Shown: positions 24,944-33,937 of the stretch, piece by piece
Layout: the number at the start of each line of letters is the position of its first letter
Numbering within the stretch: position 1 is the stretch's first letter
Assembly: GCA_945878605.1 (NCBI GenBank)
Contig: CAMCTR010000004.1
Coordinates: forward strand, 1 to 34,850
Origin: Candidatus Methylopumilus universalis
GTDB lineage: Bacteria > Pseudomonadota > Gammaproteobacteria > Burkholderiales > Methylophilaceae
Direction: 5' to 3'
DNA length: 34,850 bases
The notes under the pieces: generated by a model
The model's input: the letters and a program-made list of their open reading frames with translations, nothing else
Database searches by the model: none
Told to the model about the DNA's origin: nothing
Program-made: the position numbers and the translations under genes

Positions 24944-26221
24944 TTATTTTAATTGCTCGTAAAGCAAGTTGGTGATGACGTTAGCTGTGCTTGAATGGTT
25001 GATATTACCTTCTTTATCAACAATGGTTATTTTAGAGCCGCCATCAGCATTTTCTTCCACTTTTACACGGTATTGTTTAGACGGATCAACCGTTGTTTTT
25101 TCTGCTGGTTTCCAGAATTTGAGTTTATCTGAAATTGAAGATTCTTCTTTTTTCGCTTCTACAACGGGTTCTGGTTTTTTCTCTTCTTTATCGTCACCCC
25201 AGAATTTCAAGCTATCGAGCAAGCCTTTTTTGGTTTTTGGTGCTGTGTCGATATCCACATCTGTATAGCGAACAAAGTAAACGCCATTTGAGCGGTTTTT
25301 GTCTTCAACAACAAAGCCAACACGGTCTAGTGCTAAGCCAATACGGCGCCATGCTCGGTCAAACTCGTCGTTAACCGCTAATGTTAATGTGCCATCCGTT
25401 GCTTTACTTAGTGAAGCGCGAAGTTGTGTAGTGTTGTTCTCCATGATGCTGCGAGATTTTTGATCTTCAACGCCGAGTCTCACCATTAAGCGTCGAAGTA
25501 ACTCTGCATCAAGGTCTTCAGCATCTGCACGTTCTTTATCTGCAATGGTTCTTGCTTGCTTTTGAGGTGCGTATCCCATATCAAACTCACCCAGTCTATT
25601 TCGCACTTTTACTTTACCATCATCAGGCGTATCAGAAACAGCGCGGTGGCTCATGTAAATTTCTGTTGTGCCTTCACTTTCGCCACGATCTAGACGAGTA
25701 CGGAATTTTTGACGATTGGCCAAGGTGTTGAGCCTATCTAGCCAGCCTTGAAATTTGTCTAAGTAATTGCCTTTGTTATCTTTTGTGAGACTGCTTGGGT
25801 CTACCCATTCGGTTTCCATGACGCCTGTATCTGAATTTTCAACGCGCACTGCAAAGCCAAGTTCTGCCCAAAATTCACGGATGACGGGCCAAATTTTCTC
25901 AGGTGGGGCTTGAACAACTAACCAGCGTTGTGAGCCTGCACGTTCTAAATGGACGCTGTCAGGCGTAGGTAATATCTTTTCTTTTACAGCCGGGGTTTCT
26001 TCGCCTTGGCTAAACTCAGAATAAGTCGTTGAGCCGCCAGGGACAGTGTAAGTGTCGTTGGCTGAAATAGAAGTCAAATCTGGAGGCACTTCCAGTGGTC
26101 TTGAACGGCCAGCACCCTTGTAGTCCGGCGTATTGTTCATGAACGGAATGGAGTCGCAACCGCTCACAGTTAGCGCCATTAAGCTAGCCAGGATGAAAGG
26201 TTTGATTTGGTTTTTATTCAT
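24944..26221 (-). CDS. bamC: Outer membrane protein assembly factor BamC
   Basis: A lipoprotein of the Bam complex that inserts beta-barrel proteins in the outer membrane. The start at 26221 (MNKNQIKPFILASLMAL) gives a signal peptide with lipobox VSGC and acylated Cys22. Next comes the disordered BamD-binding stretch YKGAGRSRPLEVPPDLT. Two helix-grip domains follow: one beginning RWLVVQAPPEKIWPVIREFW, the second LAVNDEFDRAWRRIGLALDRVGF, cut here to DEFDRAWRRIGLALD. Total is 425 residues, longer than E. coli BamC (344), partly through a Lys/Glu-rich insertion near residues 330-380 that contains a duplicated LKFW motif. It follows dapA, the conserved order. Confidence 0.94.
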   Translation of the reverse strand: MNKNQIKPFILASLMALTVSGCDSIPFMNNTPDYKGAGRSRPLEVPPDLTSISANDTYTVPGGSTTYSEFSQGEETPAVKEKILPTPDSVHLERAGSQRWLVVQAPPEKIWPVIREFWAELGFAVRVENSDTGVMETEWVDPSSLTKDNKGNYLDKFQGWLDRLNTLANRQKFRTRLDRGESEGTTEIYMSHRAVSDTPDDGKVKVRNRLGEFDMGYAPQKQARTIADKERADAEDLDAELLRRLMVRLGVEDQKSRSIMENNTTQLRASLSKATDGTLTLAVNDEFDRAWRRIGLALDRVGFVVEDKNRSNGVYFVRYTDVDIDTAPKTKKGLLDSLKFWGDDKEEKKPEPVVEAKKEESSISDKLKFWKPAEKTTVDPSKQYRVKVEENADGGSKITIVDKEGNINHSSTANVITNLLYEQLK

Positions 26222-26244
26222 GCAAGGTCTCTTAAAGTAATGCA

Positions 26245-27126
26245 TTATTTTGGTGAAATATTCGCGGTTTTCATCGCGTTTAAAAGCGTTTGATGATTTG
26301 AGGCTGAAAGCTGCACAAGTGGCAAACGAATGCCTGTGCCAATTAAGCCCATTTTATTGAGCACCCATTTCACTGGAATAGGGTTGGCTTCGACGAATAG
26401 TTTTTGGTGTAATGCAAAAAGCTTTGCGTTGATAGCGCAAGCTTCAGCCGTCTGACCAGAAATGGCAGCTACGCACATCTCGTGCATCATTTTAGGCGCT
26501 ACGTTGGCGGTGACTGAAATCACACCTTTGCCGCCTATGAGCATAAGCGGCATGCCAGTTGCGTCATCACCGCTGTAAATCGCAAAATCTTTTGGTGCGC
26601 GGATAATTAAATCTATGCCACGTTCGATGCTACCCGTCGCATCTTTAATGCCGACAATATTTGTAATTTCAGCAAGTCGCAGGGTTGTATCGTTTGTAAG
26701 ATCAACCCCGGTGCGACCAGGCACGTTGTATAGAATTTGTGGAATATCTACTGCTTCAGCAACTGCTTTGTAGTGCTGATATAAACCTTCTTGTGTTGGT
26801 TTGTTATAGTAGGGCGCTACAAGCAAACAAGCGTCAGCGCCTAAATCTTTGGCGGCCTGTGTGAGCTCGATGGCTTCACGTGTTGAGTTTGCGCCAGTGC
26901 CAGCAATTACAGGGATGCGACCAGCAACATAATCTACAGTTGTTTTAATGAGTTCGCGGTGTTCATCGTAATCGACAGTCGGCGACTCGCCTGTTGTGCC
27001 AACGATAACGATGCCATCCGTGCAGGCGTTGATATGAAAATCAATCAACTGATGTAATGATGGGATATCAAGACTACCGTCTTTGTGCATGGGTGTGACG
27101 ATAGCGACAAAACTGCCTTGCAGCAT
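26245..27126 (-). CDS. dapA: 4-hydroxy-tetrahydrodipicolinate synthase
   Basis: Condenses pyruvate with aspartate semialdehyde in lysine and diaminopimelate synthesis. The start at 27126 gives MLQGSFVAIVTPMHKDGSLD, the family N-terminus, and 293 residues, a standard length. Seen: VGTTGESPT, the Tyr in YNVPGRTGVDL, and the Schiff-base lysine in VGIKDATGS, plus YSGDDATGMPLMLIGGKGVISV cut here to SGDDAT. An AGG ribosome site lies eight bases before the ATG. bamC follows after 23 bp. Confidence 0.97.
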   Translation of the reverse strand: MLQGSFVAIVTPMHKDGSLDIPSLHQLIDFHINACTDGIVIVGTTGESPTVDYDEHRELIKTTVDYVAGRIPVIAGTGANSTREAIELTQAAKDLGADACLLVAPYYNKPTQEGLYQHYKAVAEAVDIPQILYNVPGRTGVDLTNDTTLRLAEITNIVGIKDATGSIERGIDLIIRAPKDFAIYSGDDATGMPLMLIGGKGVISVTANVAPKMMHEMCVAAISGQTAEACAINAKLFALHQKLFVEANPIPVKWVLNKMGLIGTGIRLPLVQLSASNHQTLLNAMKTANISPK

Positions 27127-27346
27127 GATTAAACCTGACAAATTAATAAAATCGCCTCATTTTAACTGAAAGTGGACTAACTAGAATACGTTTTATTCAT
27201 GATATTGATGGAATTATTCGCTTAATCATCAGTCCTTATAAACATATAAGCAAATGCGATTTGGGCGCGGATGTTTTGGCTTTATGATAGAGCCCTCAAA
27301 TAAAGCTAATATCCCCGCGCCTATAAACGAAGGCGCACAAACGCTG

Positions 27347-27352
27347 TATAAT
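27347..27352 (+). promoter_or_regulatory. Candidate -10 box for the rsx operon
   Basis: A perfect TATAAT sits 38 bases before the rsxA ATG, with no good -35 at the right distance. A short inverted repeat, GCGCC (27317-27321) / GGCGC (27332-27336), lies just upstream. Nothing else is visible in the 264-bp gap between dapA and rsxA. Confidence 0.45.
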
Positions 27353-27390
27353 TAGTTTTTCACCCACAACTTAAATTTTTAGCTGAGACT

Positions 27391-27969
27391 ATGGTACAAA
27401 ACTATATTTTGTTGTTCATCGGCGCTGCCCTTGTGAATAACATTGTGCTGGTCAAAATCTTAGGTCTATGCCCATTTATGGGCGTTTCTAAAAAGCTCGA
27501 AGCTTCTGTCGCAATGGCGATGGCAACGGCTTTTGTCTTGACGATAGGTTCAGGCACCAGCTATTTCATTAGCGAGTATTTACTAGGCACAGATTTATTC
27601 TATTTGCGCACGATTTCATTTATTGTGGTGATTGCTGGCGTCGTGCAATTTACTGAAATGTGGATGGAGAAAAACTCTCCAGTGCTTTATCAAGTGCTTG
27701 GCATCTATCTGCCATTGATTACTACTAACTGCGCAGTGCTTGGTATTCCTTTACTCAACGTGCAGCATAAACATAATTTATTTGAGTCATTGGTGTTTGG
27801 CTTCGGCGGGGCAGTTGGCTTTTCATTGGTGCTTATATTTTTTGCCTCTATGCGTGAGCGTTTAGAAGCGGCAGATGTGCCGCCAATATTTCAGGGTGCA
27901 GCGATCGCCATGGTCACTGGTGGTTTAATGAGTCTTGCCTTTATGGGGTTTGCGGGGTTAGTGCGCTAA
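27391..27969 (+). CDS. rsxA: Rsx/Rnf electron transport complex subunit A
   Basis: An integral membrane subunit, 192 residues with six predicted helices, of the ion-translocating ferredoxin:NAD oxidoreductase complex known as Rnf, or Rsx where it resets SoxR. Typical stretches are [29 protein letters not shown], cut here to [16 protein letters not shown], and [17 protein letters not shown]. The two Cys (LGLCPF and TTNCAVLG) hold the membrane iron-sulfur cluster shared with subunit E. Its stop overlaps the rsxB start by one base (TAATG). It is first of the operon rsxABCDGE-nth. Confidence 0.97.
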   Translation: MVQNYILLFIGAALVNNIVLVKILGLCPFMGVSKKLEASVAMAMATAFVLTIGSGTSYFISEYLLGTDLFYLRTISFIVVIAGVVQFTEMWMEKNSPVLYQVLGIYLPLITTNCAVLGIPLLNVQHKHNLFESLVFGFGGAVGFSLVLIFFASMRERLEAADVPPIFQGAAIAMVTGGLMSLAFMGFAGLVR

Positions 27970-28547
27970 TGTTGACAGCTATTTATGTGATGTTAGGTTT
28001 AGCATTAGTGCTTGGTATTTTGCTAGGCTACTCAGCGCTTAAATTTAAAGTCGAAGGTGATCCTTTAGTTGCGCGTATTGATGCGATTCTGCCGCAAACA
28101 CAATGCGGCCAATGTGGATTCCCTGGATGTAAGCCCTATGCAACCGCGATTGCAGCTGGCGAAGCTGATATTAACCAATGCCCACCAGGCGGAGATGCTG
28201 GCGCGCGTGCATTGGCTGATTTGATGGGGGTGGAATATAAACCGCTTAATGCTGAACACGGCATACCAAAGCCTAAATCAGTGGCGCTGATTGATGAAAA
28301 TACCTGTATAGGTTGCACGCTGTGTATTCAAGCTTGTCCTGTCGATGCGATTTTAGGCGCGGCAAAACACATGCACACGATTATAGCTATTGAGTGCACA
28401 GGTTGCGAGCTTTGCCTTGCGCCTTGCCCGGTGGATTGCATTACGATGGAACCCATTGCGGAGTCGCCAGATAATTGGAAATGGCGTTACCCAGTTTTTG
28501 AAATCAAACCTGCTGCCACTAATACCCTAATTGGCATAAGGCACTAA
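27969..28547 (+). CDS. rsxB: Rsx/Rnf electron transport complex subunit B
   Basis: An iron-sulfur subunit of 192 residues with an N-terminal membrane helix (about residues 2-24). A four-Cys cluster motif, [12 protein letters not shown] plus a later Cys in INQCPPGG, marks the FeS domain. Two bacterial-ferredoxin-type 4Fe-4S motifs follow: [15 protein letters not shown] and [15 protein letters not shown]. It passes electrons between RsxC and the membrane subunits. rsxC follows after four bases. Confidence 0.97.
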   Translation: MLTAIYVMLGLALVLGILLGYSALKFKVEGDPLVARIDAILPQTQCGQCGFPGCKPYATAIAAGEADINQCPPGGDAGARALADLMGVEYKPLNAEHGIPKPKSVALIDENTCIGCTLCIQACPVDAILGAAKHMHTIIAIECTGCELCLAPCPVDCITMEPIAESPDNWKWRYPVFEIKPAATNTLIGIRH

Positions 28548-28551
28548 AGAT

Positions 28552-30327
28552 ATGAACGCGTTAGTTAATATTGTGAAGCAAAACTTAGGCTTGGGCTCCA
28601 TCGCTGTTAATGGCGGCGTGCATCCGCCTGAGCATAAGCAAGAATCAACCACGCAAGCGATTGGTCAATTGCCACTACCTAAACGTTTGGTATTGCCTTT
28701 GCGCCAGCATGTTGGCAATCTGCCAAAAGTCTTAGTGGCTGTTGGAGACCAAGTACTTAAAGGACAATTACTCGCAGAGGCTGAAGGCAATATTTCCGCC
28801 GCGATTCACGCGCCAACTTCTGGCACGATTGCTGTGATTGGTGATGCCCTCATTCCGCATCCGTCAGGGTTGCCAGATCGTTGTATTACGATAACTGCAG
28901 ATGGTAAGGATGAGTGGATTGCCCATTCACCAAGCGATTGGCGTAAAGAAGATAAAACGACGTTACTTGAACGCCTTCGTCACTCAGGCATTGTAGGTCT
29001 TGGCGGCGCAGCTTTTCCAACGCAAGTGAAATTGCTTACCAATGCTAAATCGCTGGTAGATACTTTGGTGATTAATGCCGCGGAATGTGAGCCTTATATC
29101 ACTTGTGATGACATGCTTATGCGTGAACGTGCTGACCAAATCTTAAAGGGCGTCGAAATCGCTCAGCATCTTTTGGGTGCAAATCAGTGTTTGATTGGCA
29201 TTGAAGACAATAAGCCAGAGGCGGCCGAAGCGATGCGCTTAGCCTGCACGAATAGCCCTTTGGCTCAATCAGTCACCTTGAAAGTTGTGGTTGTTCCTAC
29301 CCAGTATCCAAGCGGCGATGCCCGTCAATTGATTCGCTTGCTCACAGGCATTGAAGTGCCAGCGAATAAACGCTCAACTGATGTTGGTTTGCAATGTTTT
29401 AACGTGGCCACAGTATTAGCCTTGCATCGCTATTTTGATTTTGGCGAGCCAGCCTTGTCACGCATTGTGACGATGACTGGTAACGTAAAAATTCCAGCCA
29501 ACTTTGAAGTCTTGTTTGGTACGCTAGTGACTGACTTAGTCAAGGCTGGCGGTGGCGCTTTGGAAGAGACTGACGATTACATTATGGGTGGCCCGATGAT
29601 GGGCTTTAGTCTGCCATCTGCGGATGTGCCGATTACTAAAGCGGCTAACTGTATTATTGCGAGTGCGCCTAATTTGTTTGCACCCGCGCCTCCAGCAATG
29701 CCTTGTATTCGTTGTGCGCGTTGTGCCGATGTTTGCCCGGTGAGTTTGCAGCCTCAAGAGCTTTATTGGTTTGCTAAATCAAGCAATTTAGAAAAAGCAC
29801 GTGATTACAACTTGTTTGATTGTATCGAGTGTGGATGTTGCACTTATGCTTGCCCAAGTAATATTCCGTTGGTGCAATATTACCGCTTTGCTAAAAGCGA
29901 AATTATTGCGCAAGATCGTGCAAAAGAGGCGGCTGATTTGGCGCGTGAACGTAACGATTTCCGATTGATGCGTATTGAACGCGAAAAACAAGAGCGTGCA
30001 GAAAAGCATGCGCAAAAAGCTGCAGGTGCTAAAGCTGAGGTCGCAAATGCTGAAGCCGCTAAAACCGACGCTGCGCCGGTAAATGAAACGCCTGATGACT
30101 CTGCAATGGCCGCTAAGAAAGCTGCAATTGCTGCGGCGATTGAGCGTGCAAAAGCACAAAAGGCTTCCGCTACCGCGCCTCAGAATGTGGCGGATGCAAA
30201 ACCTGCGGTGCAAGCTGAAATCGCAGAAATTGATGCAAGACGTGAAGCCGCAAAACAAGCGGTAAGTGAGCAAACACTAAGCGAACAAGCACTTGATAAC
30301 ATCGCCAGCACACAGGATGAAAAATGA
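28552..30327 (+). CDS. rsxC: Rsx/Rnf electron transport complex subunit C
   Basis: The peripheral NADH-interacting subunit with FMN and two 4Fe-4S clusters. Seen: a glycine-rich nucleotide-site stretch HSGIVGLGGAAFPTQVK, the NAAECEPYITCDD motif, the SLBB-like region, and clusters in PCIRCARCADVCPV and CIECGCCTYACPSNIP. The 591-residue chain ends in about 130 residues rich in Ala, Lys and Glu. It forms a probable long helical or disordered tail, as in gammaproteobacterial RsxC but shorter than the E. coli protein (740). Its stop overlaps the rsxD start by four bases. Confidence 0.96.
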   Translation: MNALVNIVKQNLGLGSIAVNGGVHPPEHKQESTTQAIGQLPLPKRLVLPLRQHVGNLPKVLVAVGDQVLKGQLLAEAEGNISAAIHAPTSGTIAVIGDALIPHPSGLPDRCITITADGKDEWIAHSPSDWRKEDKTTLLERLRHSGIVGLGGAAFPTQVKLLTNAKSLVDTLVINAAECEPYITCDDMLMRERADQILKGVEIAQHLLGANQCLIGIEDNKPEAAEAMRLACTNSPLAQSVTLKVVVVPTQYPSGDARQLIRLLTGIEVPANKRSTDVGLQCFNVATVLALHRYFDFGEPALSRIVTMTGNVKIPANFEVLFGTLVTDLVKAGGGALEETDDYIMGGPMMGFSLPSADVPITKAANCIIASAPNLFAPAPPAMPCIRCARCADVCPVSLQPQELYWFAKSSNLEKARDYNLFDCIECGCCTYACPSNIPLVQYYRFAKSEIIAQDRAKEAADLARERNDFRLMRIEREKQERAEKHAQKAAGAKAEVANAEAAKTDAAPVNETPDDSAMAAKKAAIAAAIERAKAQKASATAPQNVADAKPAVQAEIAEIDARREAAKQAVSEQTLSEQALDNIASTQDEK

Positions 30328-31337
30328 GTCGATCCCCTTATTTAAGTGGTGCGCCAAGCGTGAGCGTCATCATGGTCAAAGTGATGCTTGCCCTTGTGCC
30401 AGCCATTGCAGCCTATGTGTGGGTGTTTGGCGCTGGCATTTTGGTGGTGCTCGCTCTGGCCTCTGTCACGGCTTTAGCGGCAGAAGCTTTAATGCTCAAG
30501 CTACGTAATCGTCCAATAAAGCCCTTCTTGATGGATGGCAGTGCTTTGCTTGCTGCGTGGTTGTTGGCGCTCTCATTGCCGCCGCTTGCGCCTTGGTGGT
30601 TAGTGGTGGTTGGGACCCTCTTTGCGATTGTGATTGCAAAACAGCTCTATGGCGGTTTGGGTTACAACCCCTTTAATCCAGCCATGGTTGGGTATGCGGT
30701 GTTGCTGATTTCATTTCCAGTCATCATGACGCATTGGCCTGCACCACTTGAGTTGGCGCAAGCTAACCTCAGTTTTGCGAATCAGCTTCAATATATTTTT
30801 GGCGCGAGTAATGGCTTAAGTTTAGATGCGGTTAGCATGGCAACACCGCTTGATTATTTAAAAACACAATTAACACTGCATCATTCAGTGCAGGAAATTA
30901 CATCTGCACCGCAATTTGGTCTTTTGGGTGCACAAGGGGGTGAGTGGGTCGTGGGCGCCTATTTGTTGGGCGGCTTGTATTTGCTTCAACAACGCCTGAT
31001 TACATGGCATTTACCAACCGCATTTTTAAGTGTATTAGCTTTAATAGCGGGCGCTTTTTACTTGGTTGATGCGACACATTTTGCACATCCGCTTTTCCAT
31101 CTGTTTACGGGTGCCTCAATGCTGGGTGCATTCTTTATTATTACCGACCCGGTGAGTGGACCAACTACGCCAAAAGGTAAGTTAGTCTTTGCTGCAGGTA
31201 TTGCAGTACTGACCTATTTAATTCGTGTGTATGGTGGTTATCCAGACGGCGTTGCATTCTCAGTTTTGCTGATGAATATGTGCGTGCCATTGATTGATGC
31301 GTGGACCCAGCCACGTGTATTTGGGCACAAAAAATGA
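30324..31337 (+). CDS. rsxD: Rsx/Rnf electron transport complex subunit D
   Basis: A membrane subunit of 337 residues with about nine helices, which carries a covalently attached FMN on a Thr. The likely attachment area is ITDPVSGPTTPKGK. The N-terminal RSPYLSGAPSVSVIMVKVMLAL, here abbreviated to SPYLSGAPSVSVIM, and KQLYGGLGYNPFNPAMVGY are typical of the family. It overlaps rsxC and rsxG by four bases each (ATGA). Confidence 0.96.
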   Translation: MSRSPYLSGAPSVSVIMVKVMLALVPAIAAYVWVFGAGILVVLALASVTALAAEALMLKLRNRPIKPFLMDGSALLAAWLLALSLPPLAPWWLVVVGTLFAIVIAKQLYGGLGYNPFNPAMVGYAVLLISFPVIMTHWPAPLELAQANLSFANQLQYIFGASNGLSLDAVSMATPLDYLKTQLTLHHSVQEITSAPQFGLLGAQGGEWVVGAYLLGGLYLLQQRLITWHLPTAFLSVLALIAGAFYLVDATHFAHPLFHLFTGASMLGAFFIITDPVSGPTTPKGKLVFAAGIAVLTYLIRVYGGYPDGVAFSVLLMNMCVPLIDAWTQPRVFGHKK

Positions 31338-31981
31338 ACCCAACCATTTTAAAACATGCCGTAAAAACTGCTTGGGTGATGATTGCGTTCACCATTTTGA
31401 GTACATTGGGTTTAGTAGTGATTTACCACTCGACGAAAGCGCCGATTTCTAAGGCCGAGGCCGAAGTACGTATGCGTTTGTTTGGTCAGATTTTGCCAGC
31501 AGATTTATACGATAACGATTTGCTTCAAGATGCAATTAAACAGCCTGCTGGTGGCGATTTAGGTAATCGCGATGAAACCATGATTCACCGTGCCCGTATA
31601 AAAGGCGAGCCTGCCGCGGTGATTTTAGAAGCAACTGCGCCAGATGGATACAGTGGTGACATCAAGTTACTAGTGGCGATTAAATCGACAGGTGAAATTG
31701 TTGGGGTGCGTGTGTTAGACCACAAAGAAACCCCTGGCTTGGGCGACTATATTGATACAGGCCATAGCAATTGGGTTAGGAACTTTGATGGGCAATCTCT
31801 AGAAAAAACTAAAGATGATGCTTGGTTTGTGAAAAAAGACGGTGGTCAGTTTGACTTTACAACTGGTGCAACAATTACGCCACGTGCGGTCGTTAAAGCA
31901 GTTCACAAAGTGCTAAAGTTTTATCAAGTGCATCAACAAGCTATTTTTGAGACAGTATCGGGTCAAGCATTGGCGCAGTAG
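31334..31981 (+). CDS. rsxG: Rsx/Rnf electron transport complex subunit G
   Basis: A subunit with one N-terminal helix and a periplasmic FMN-binding domain. The start at 31334 (MNPTILKHAVKTAWVM) overlaps the rsxD stop as ATGA; an earlier in-frame ATG at 31301 lies well inside rsxD and is unlikely. The covalent flavin motif T-G-A-T is in FDFTTGATITPRAVV. GVRVLDHKETPGLGDYI is the other family hallmark. Length 215 residues, normal. Confidence 0.96.
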   Translation: MNPTILKHAVKTAWVMIAFTILSTLGLVVIYHSTKAPISKAEAEVRMRLFGQILPADLYDNDLLQDAIKQPAGGDLGNRDETMIHRARIKGEPAAVILEATAPDGYSGDIKLLVAIKSTGEIVGVRVLDHKETPGLGDYIDTGHSNWVRNFDGQSLEKTKDDAWFVKKDGGQFDFTTGATITPRAVVKAVHKVLKFYQVHQQAIFETVSGQALAQ

Positions 31982-32006
31982 TCGCCAATTGCATAAAGGA
32001 AATCAG

Positions 32007-32753
32007 ATGAGTGAAATTAATCAGGAAATAACACCAGAGGTCGCGCAAAAGACGGAGGTAAAAGCACAACCAAAAGTCTTTTACAGCGAAATTGTCGAAA
32101 ATGGCTTGTGGAAACAAAACCCAGGCTTGGTTCAACTCTTAGGTTTGTGTCCAACGCTTGCGATGACAGTAAGTTTGGTGAATGGTTTTAGTTTGGGTGT
32201 GATGACAGCATTGGTGATGGCGGCCAGTAACGCCAGTGTTGCACCTATTCGTCAATGGGTGCCGACTGAAATTCGCATTCCAGTGTTTATTCTGATCATC
32301 GCGGCCTTGGTTACGATGATTGATTTGTCTATGCATGCCTATTTGCAAAGCTTGCACGCTGTTTTGGGTATTTTTATCCCGCTCATTGTGACGAATTGTA
32401 TTGTGCTAGCTCGTGTTGAAGCATTTGCCGCTAAAAATCCTGTCGTGCCATCAGCGCTAGATGGATTTATGATGGGCTTTGGTTTGGCACTTGTGCTTGC
32501 AACACTTGGCGGTGTGCGTGAAATTATCGGGAAAGGCACATTATTTTCAGGCATTGATTTAGTGTTCGGGCCATCAGCAAAATCGTTGGTATTGAACGTT
32601 ATTCCTGATTATCAAGGCTTCTTGTTAGCCATCTTGCCACCGGGCGCATTTATTGGCTTGGCCTTATTAATTGCAGTTCGCAATTGGATGGCACAGCGCA
32701 AAGTGGCGCGCGAGGCTGCAGCGCCAACTTCAGCTAATCTTGTAGCGCCCTAA
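32007..32753 (+). CDS. rsxE: Rsx/Rnf electron transport complex subunit E
   Basis: An integral membrane subunit, homologous to RsxA, of 248 residues with six helices. The start at 32007 (MSEINQEITPEV) has a good AAAGGA ribosome site; the frame opens earlier at 31947 inside rsxG, which is rejected. Cluster Cys lie in LLGLCPTLAM and IVTNCIVLARVEAFA. A polar N-terminal extension of about 30 residues precedes FYSEIVENGLWKQNPGLVQ. nth follows after 17 bases. Confidence 0.96.
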   Translation: MSEINQEITPEVAQKTEVKAQPKVFYSEIVENGLWKQNPGLVQLLGLCPTLAMTVSLVNGFSLGVMTALVMAASNASVAPIRQWVPTEIRIPVFILIIAALVTMIDLSMHAYLQSLHAVLGIFIPLIVTNCIVLARVEAFAAKNPVVPSALDGFMMGFGLALVLATLGGVREIIGKGTLFSGIDLVFGPSAKSLVLNVIPDYQGFLLAILPPGAFIGLALLIAVRNWMAQRKVAREAAAPTSANLVAP

Positions 32754-32770
32754 ATCTAAATAAACTCTCA

Positions 32771-33403
32771 ATGAATGCTGAAAAACGCTATGAGATTTTT
32801 CGTCGATTAGCGCTTGCCATTCCTGAACCAAAAACGGAACTTAATTACAACAGTGTATTTGAGCTTTTGATTGCGGTTATTCTCTCGGCTCAGGCTACTG
32901 ATAAAGGTGTGAACCTTGCCACAACAAAGCTATATCCAGTTGCTAATACGCCGTCCGCTATTTTGGCTTTGGGCGTTGAGGGATTAGAGCGATATATCAA
33001 AACTATCGGGCTTTATCACAGCAAAGCAAAAAACGTGATTGCCACTTGTCAGATATTGGTTGAGCGTTTTGAAAGCGTCGTGCCTAACACCCGTGATGCT
33101 TTAGAAAGCTTGCCTGGCGTTGGGCGTAAAACGGCTAATGTGATTTTGAACACAGCCTTTGGTCAGCCAACCATTGCTGTCGACACACATATATTCCGCA
33201 TCGGTAATCGCGTTGGTCTTGCGCCAGGAAAAACCCCTTTGGCAGTTGAGCTGAAGCTGATGAAAGCGATTCCTAAAGAATTTATGCAAGATGCGCATCA
33301 TTTATTAATTTTGCATGGGCGCTATACTTGCATAGCCCGGCAACCAAAATGTGGAGAATGTGTTATTCGGGACTTGTGTGGATATAAAGCGAAAGCGGCA
33401 TAA
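32771..33403 (+). CDS. nth: Endonuclease III
   Basis: A DNA glycosylase/AP lyase that removes oxidised pyrimidines. The 210 residues show LIAVILSAQATDKGVN, the helix-hairpin-helix LPGVGRKTANVIL with the catalytic Lys, the catalytic Asp in VDTHIFRIGNR, and the 4Fe-4S loop C-x6-C-x2-C-x5-C at the C-terminus (CIARQPKCGECVIRDLC). The rsx-nth linkage is conserved in many proteobacteria and places an iron-sulfur repair enzyme in a redox operon. Confidence 0.98.
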   Translation: MNAEKRYEIFRRLALAIPEPKTELNYNSVFELLIAVILSAQATDKGVNLATTKLYPVANTPSAILALGVEGLERYIKTIGLYHSKAKNVIATCQILVERFESVVPNTRDALESLPGVGRKTANVILNTAFGQPTIAVDTHIFRIGNRVGLAPGKTPLAVELKLMKAIPKEFMQDAHHLLILHGRYTCIARQPKCGECVIRDLCGYKAKAA

Positions 33404-33408
33404 TAAAT

Positions 33409-33843
33409 ATGGCCTTATTTAATCCAACTCGCGACCAAGTAAGACAATTCTTTTTTGATACTTGGGCTAAATTTAACGCTAATCAAACGCTTACGGATTT
33501 GGAGGCGATTGCCTTGCAGATCATCCATATGCATCCTGAGTACCATGGAGTATTAGATGCTCCAGAGCGTTATATTGAGCAAGCTTACTTTCCTGAGATG
33601 GGCGAAACCAACCCGTTTTTGCATATGAGTTTGCATATATCCGTGCTTGAGCAAGTGGCGATTAATCAACCGATTGGAATTGCACCTGCTTATCAGGCAC
33701 TCAAGCTCAAGCATGGCAACGAATCAGACGCACAGCATGATTTAATGGATTGCCTCGCTGAAACGATTTGGCAAGCCCAGCGCGATAGTGCGCCACCTAA
33801 TTCCGAAGCTTATGTGGCGTGTTTGCAAGCCAAAGTTTATTAG
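33409..33843 (+). CDS. DUF1841 family protein
   Basis: A soluble protein of 144 residues. FNPTRDQVRQFFFDTWAK at the N-terminus, IIHMHPEYHGVL, and NPFLHMSLHISVLEQVAINQP are the features I associate with the DUF1841 family of beta/gammaproteobacteria, whose function is unknown. The His pairs (HMHPEYH, HMSLHISVLEQ) could bind a metal. It begins five bases after nth and is probably the last gene of the rsx-nth operon. The ECF-like promoter of the next gene begins about 16 bases after its stop. Confidence 0.85.
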   Translation: MALFNPTRDQVRQFFFDTWAKFNANQTLTDLEAIALQIIHMHPEYHGVLDAPERYIEQAYFPEMGETNPFLHMSLHISVLEQVAINQPIGIAPAYQALKLKHGNESDAQHDLMDCLAETIWQAQRDSAPPNSEAYVACLQAKVY

Positions 33844-33859
33844 CTAACAAATTTTAGTC

Positions 33860-33885
33860 GGAACCAAACTTTTTTTATTGTCTAT
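33860..33885 (+). promoter_or_regulatory. Candidate ECF-sigma promoter for the peptide-MNIO operon
   Basis: GGAACC (33860-33865) and GTCTAT (33880-33885) with an A/T-rich spacer match the general ECF pattern of a GGAAC-type -35 followed about 16 bp later by a TC-containing -10. No good sigma-70 promoter is visible in this 94-bp gap. Transcription would start about 45 bases before the ATG. Confidence 0.5.
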
Positions 33886-33937
33886 GTTGTTTAAAGCTAC
33901 TCATGCGGTAAAGTTCTATTCTTATAGGGAGAAATTC

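Noticed and set aside
28065-30273. Long minus-strand frames within rsxB and rsxC
   Set aside because: They are antisense to clearly conserved Fe-S proteins and have no plausible composition.
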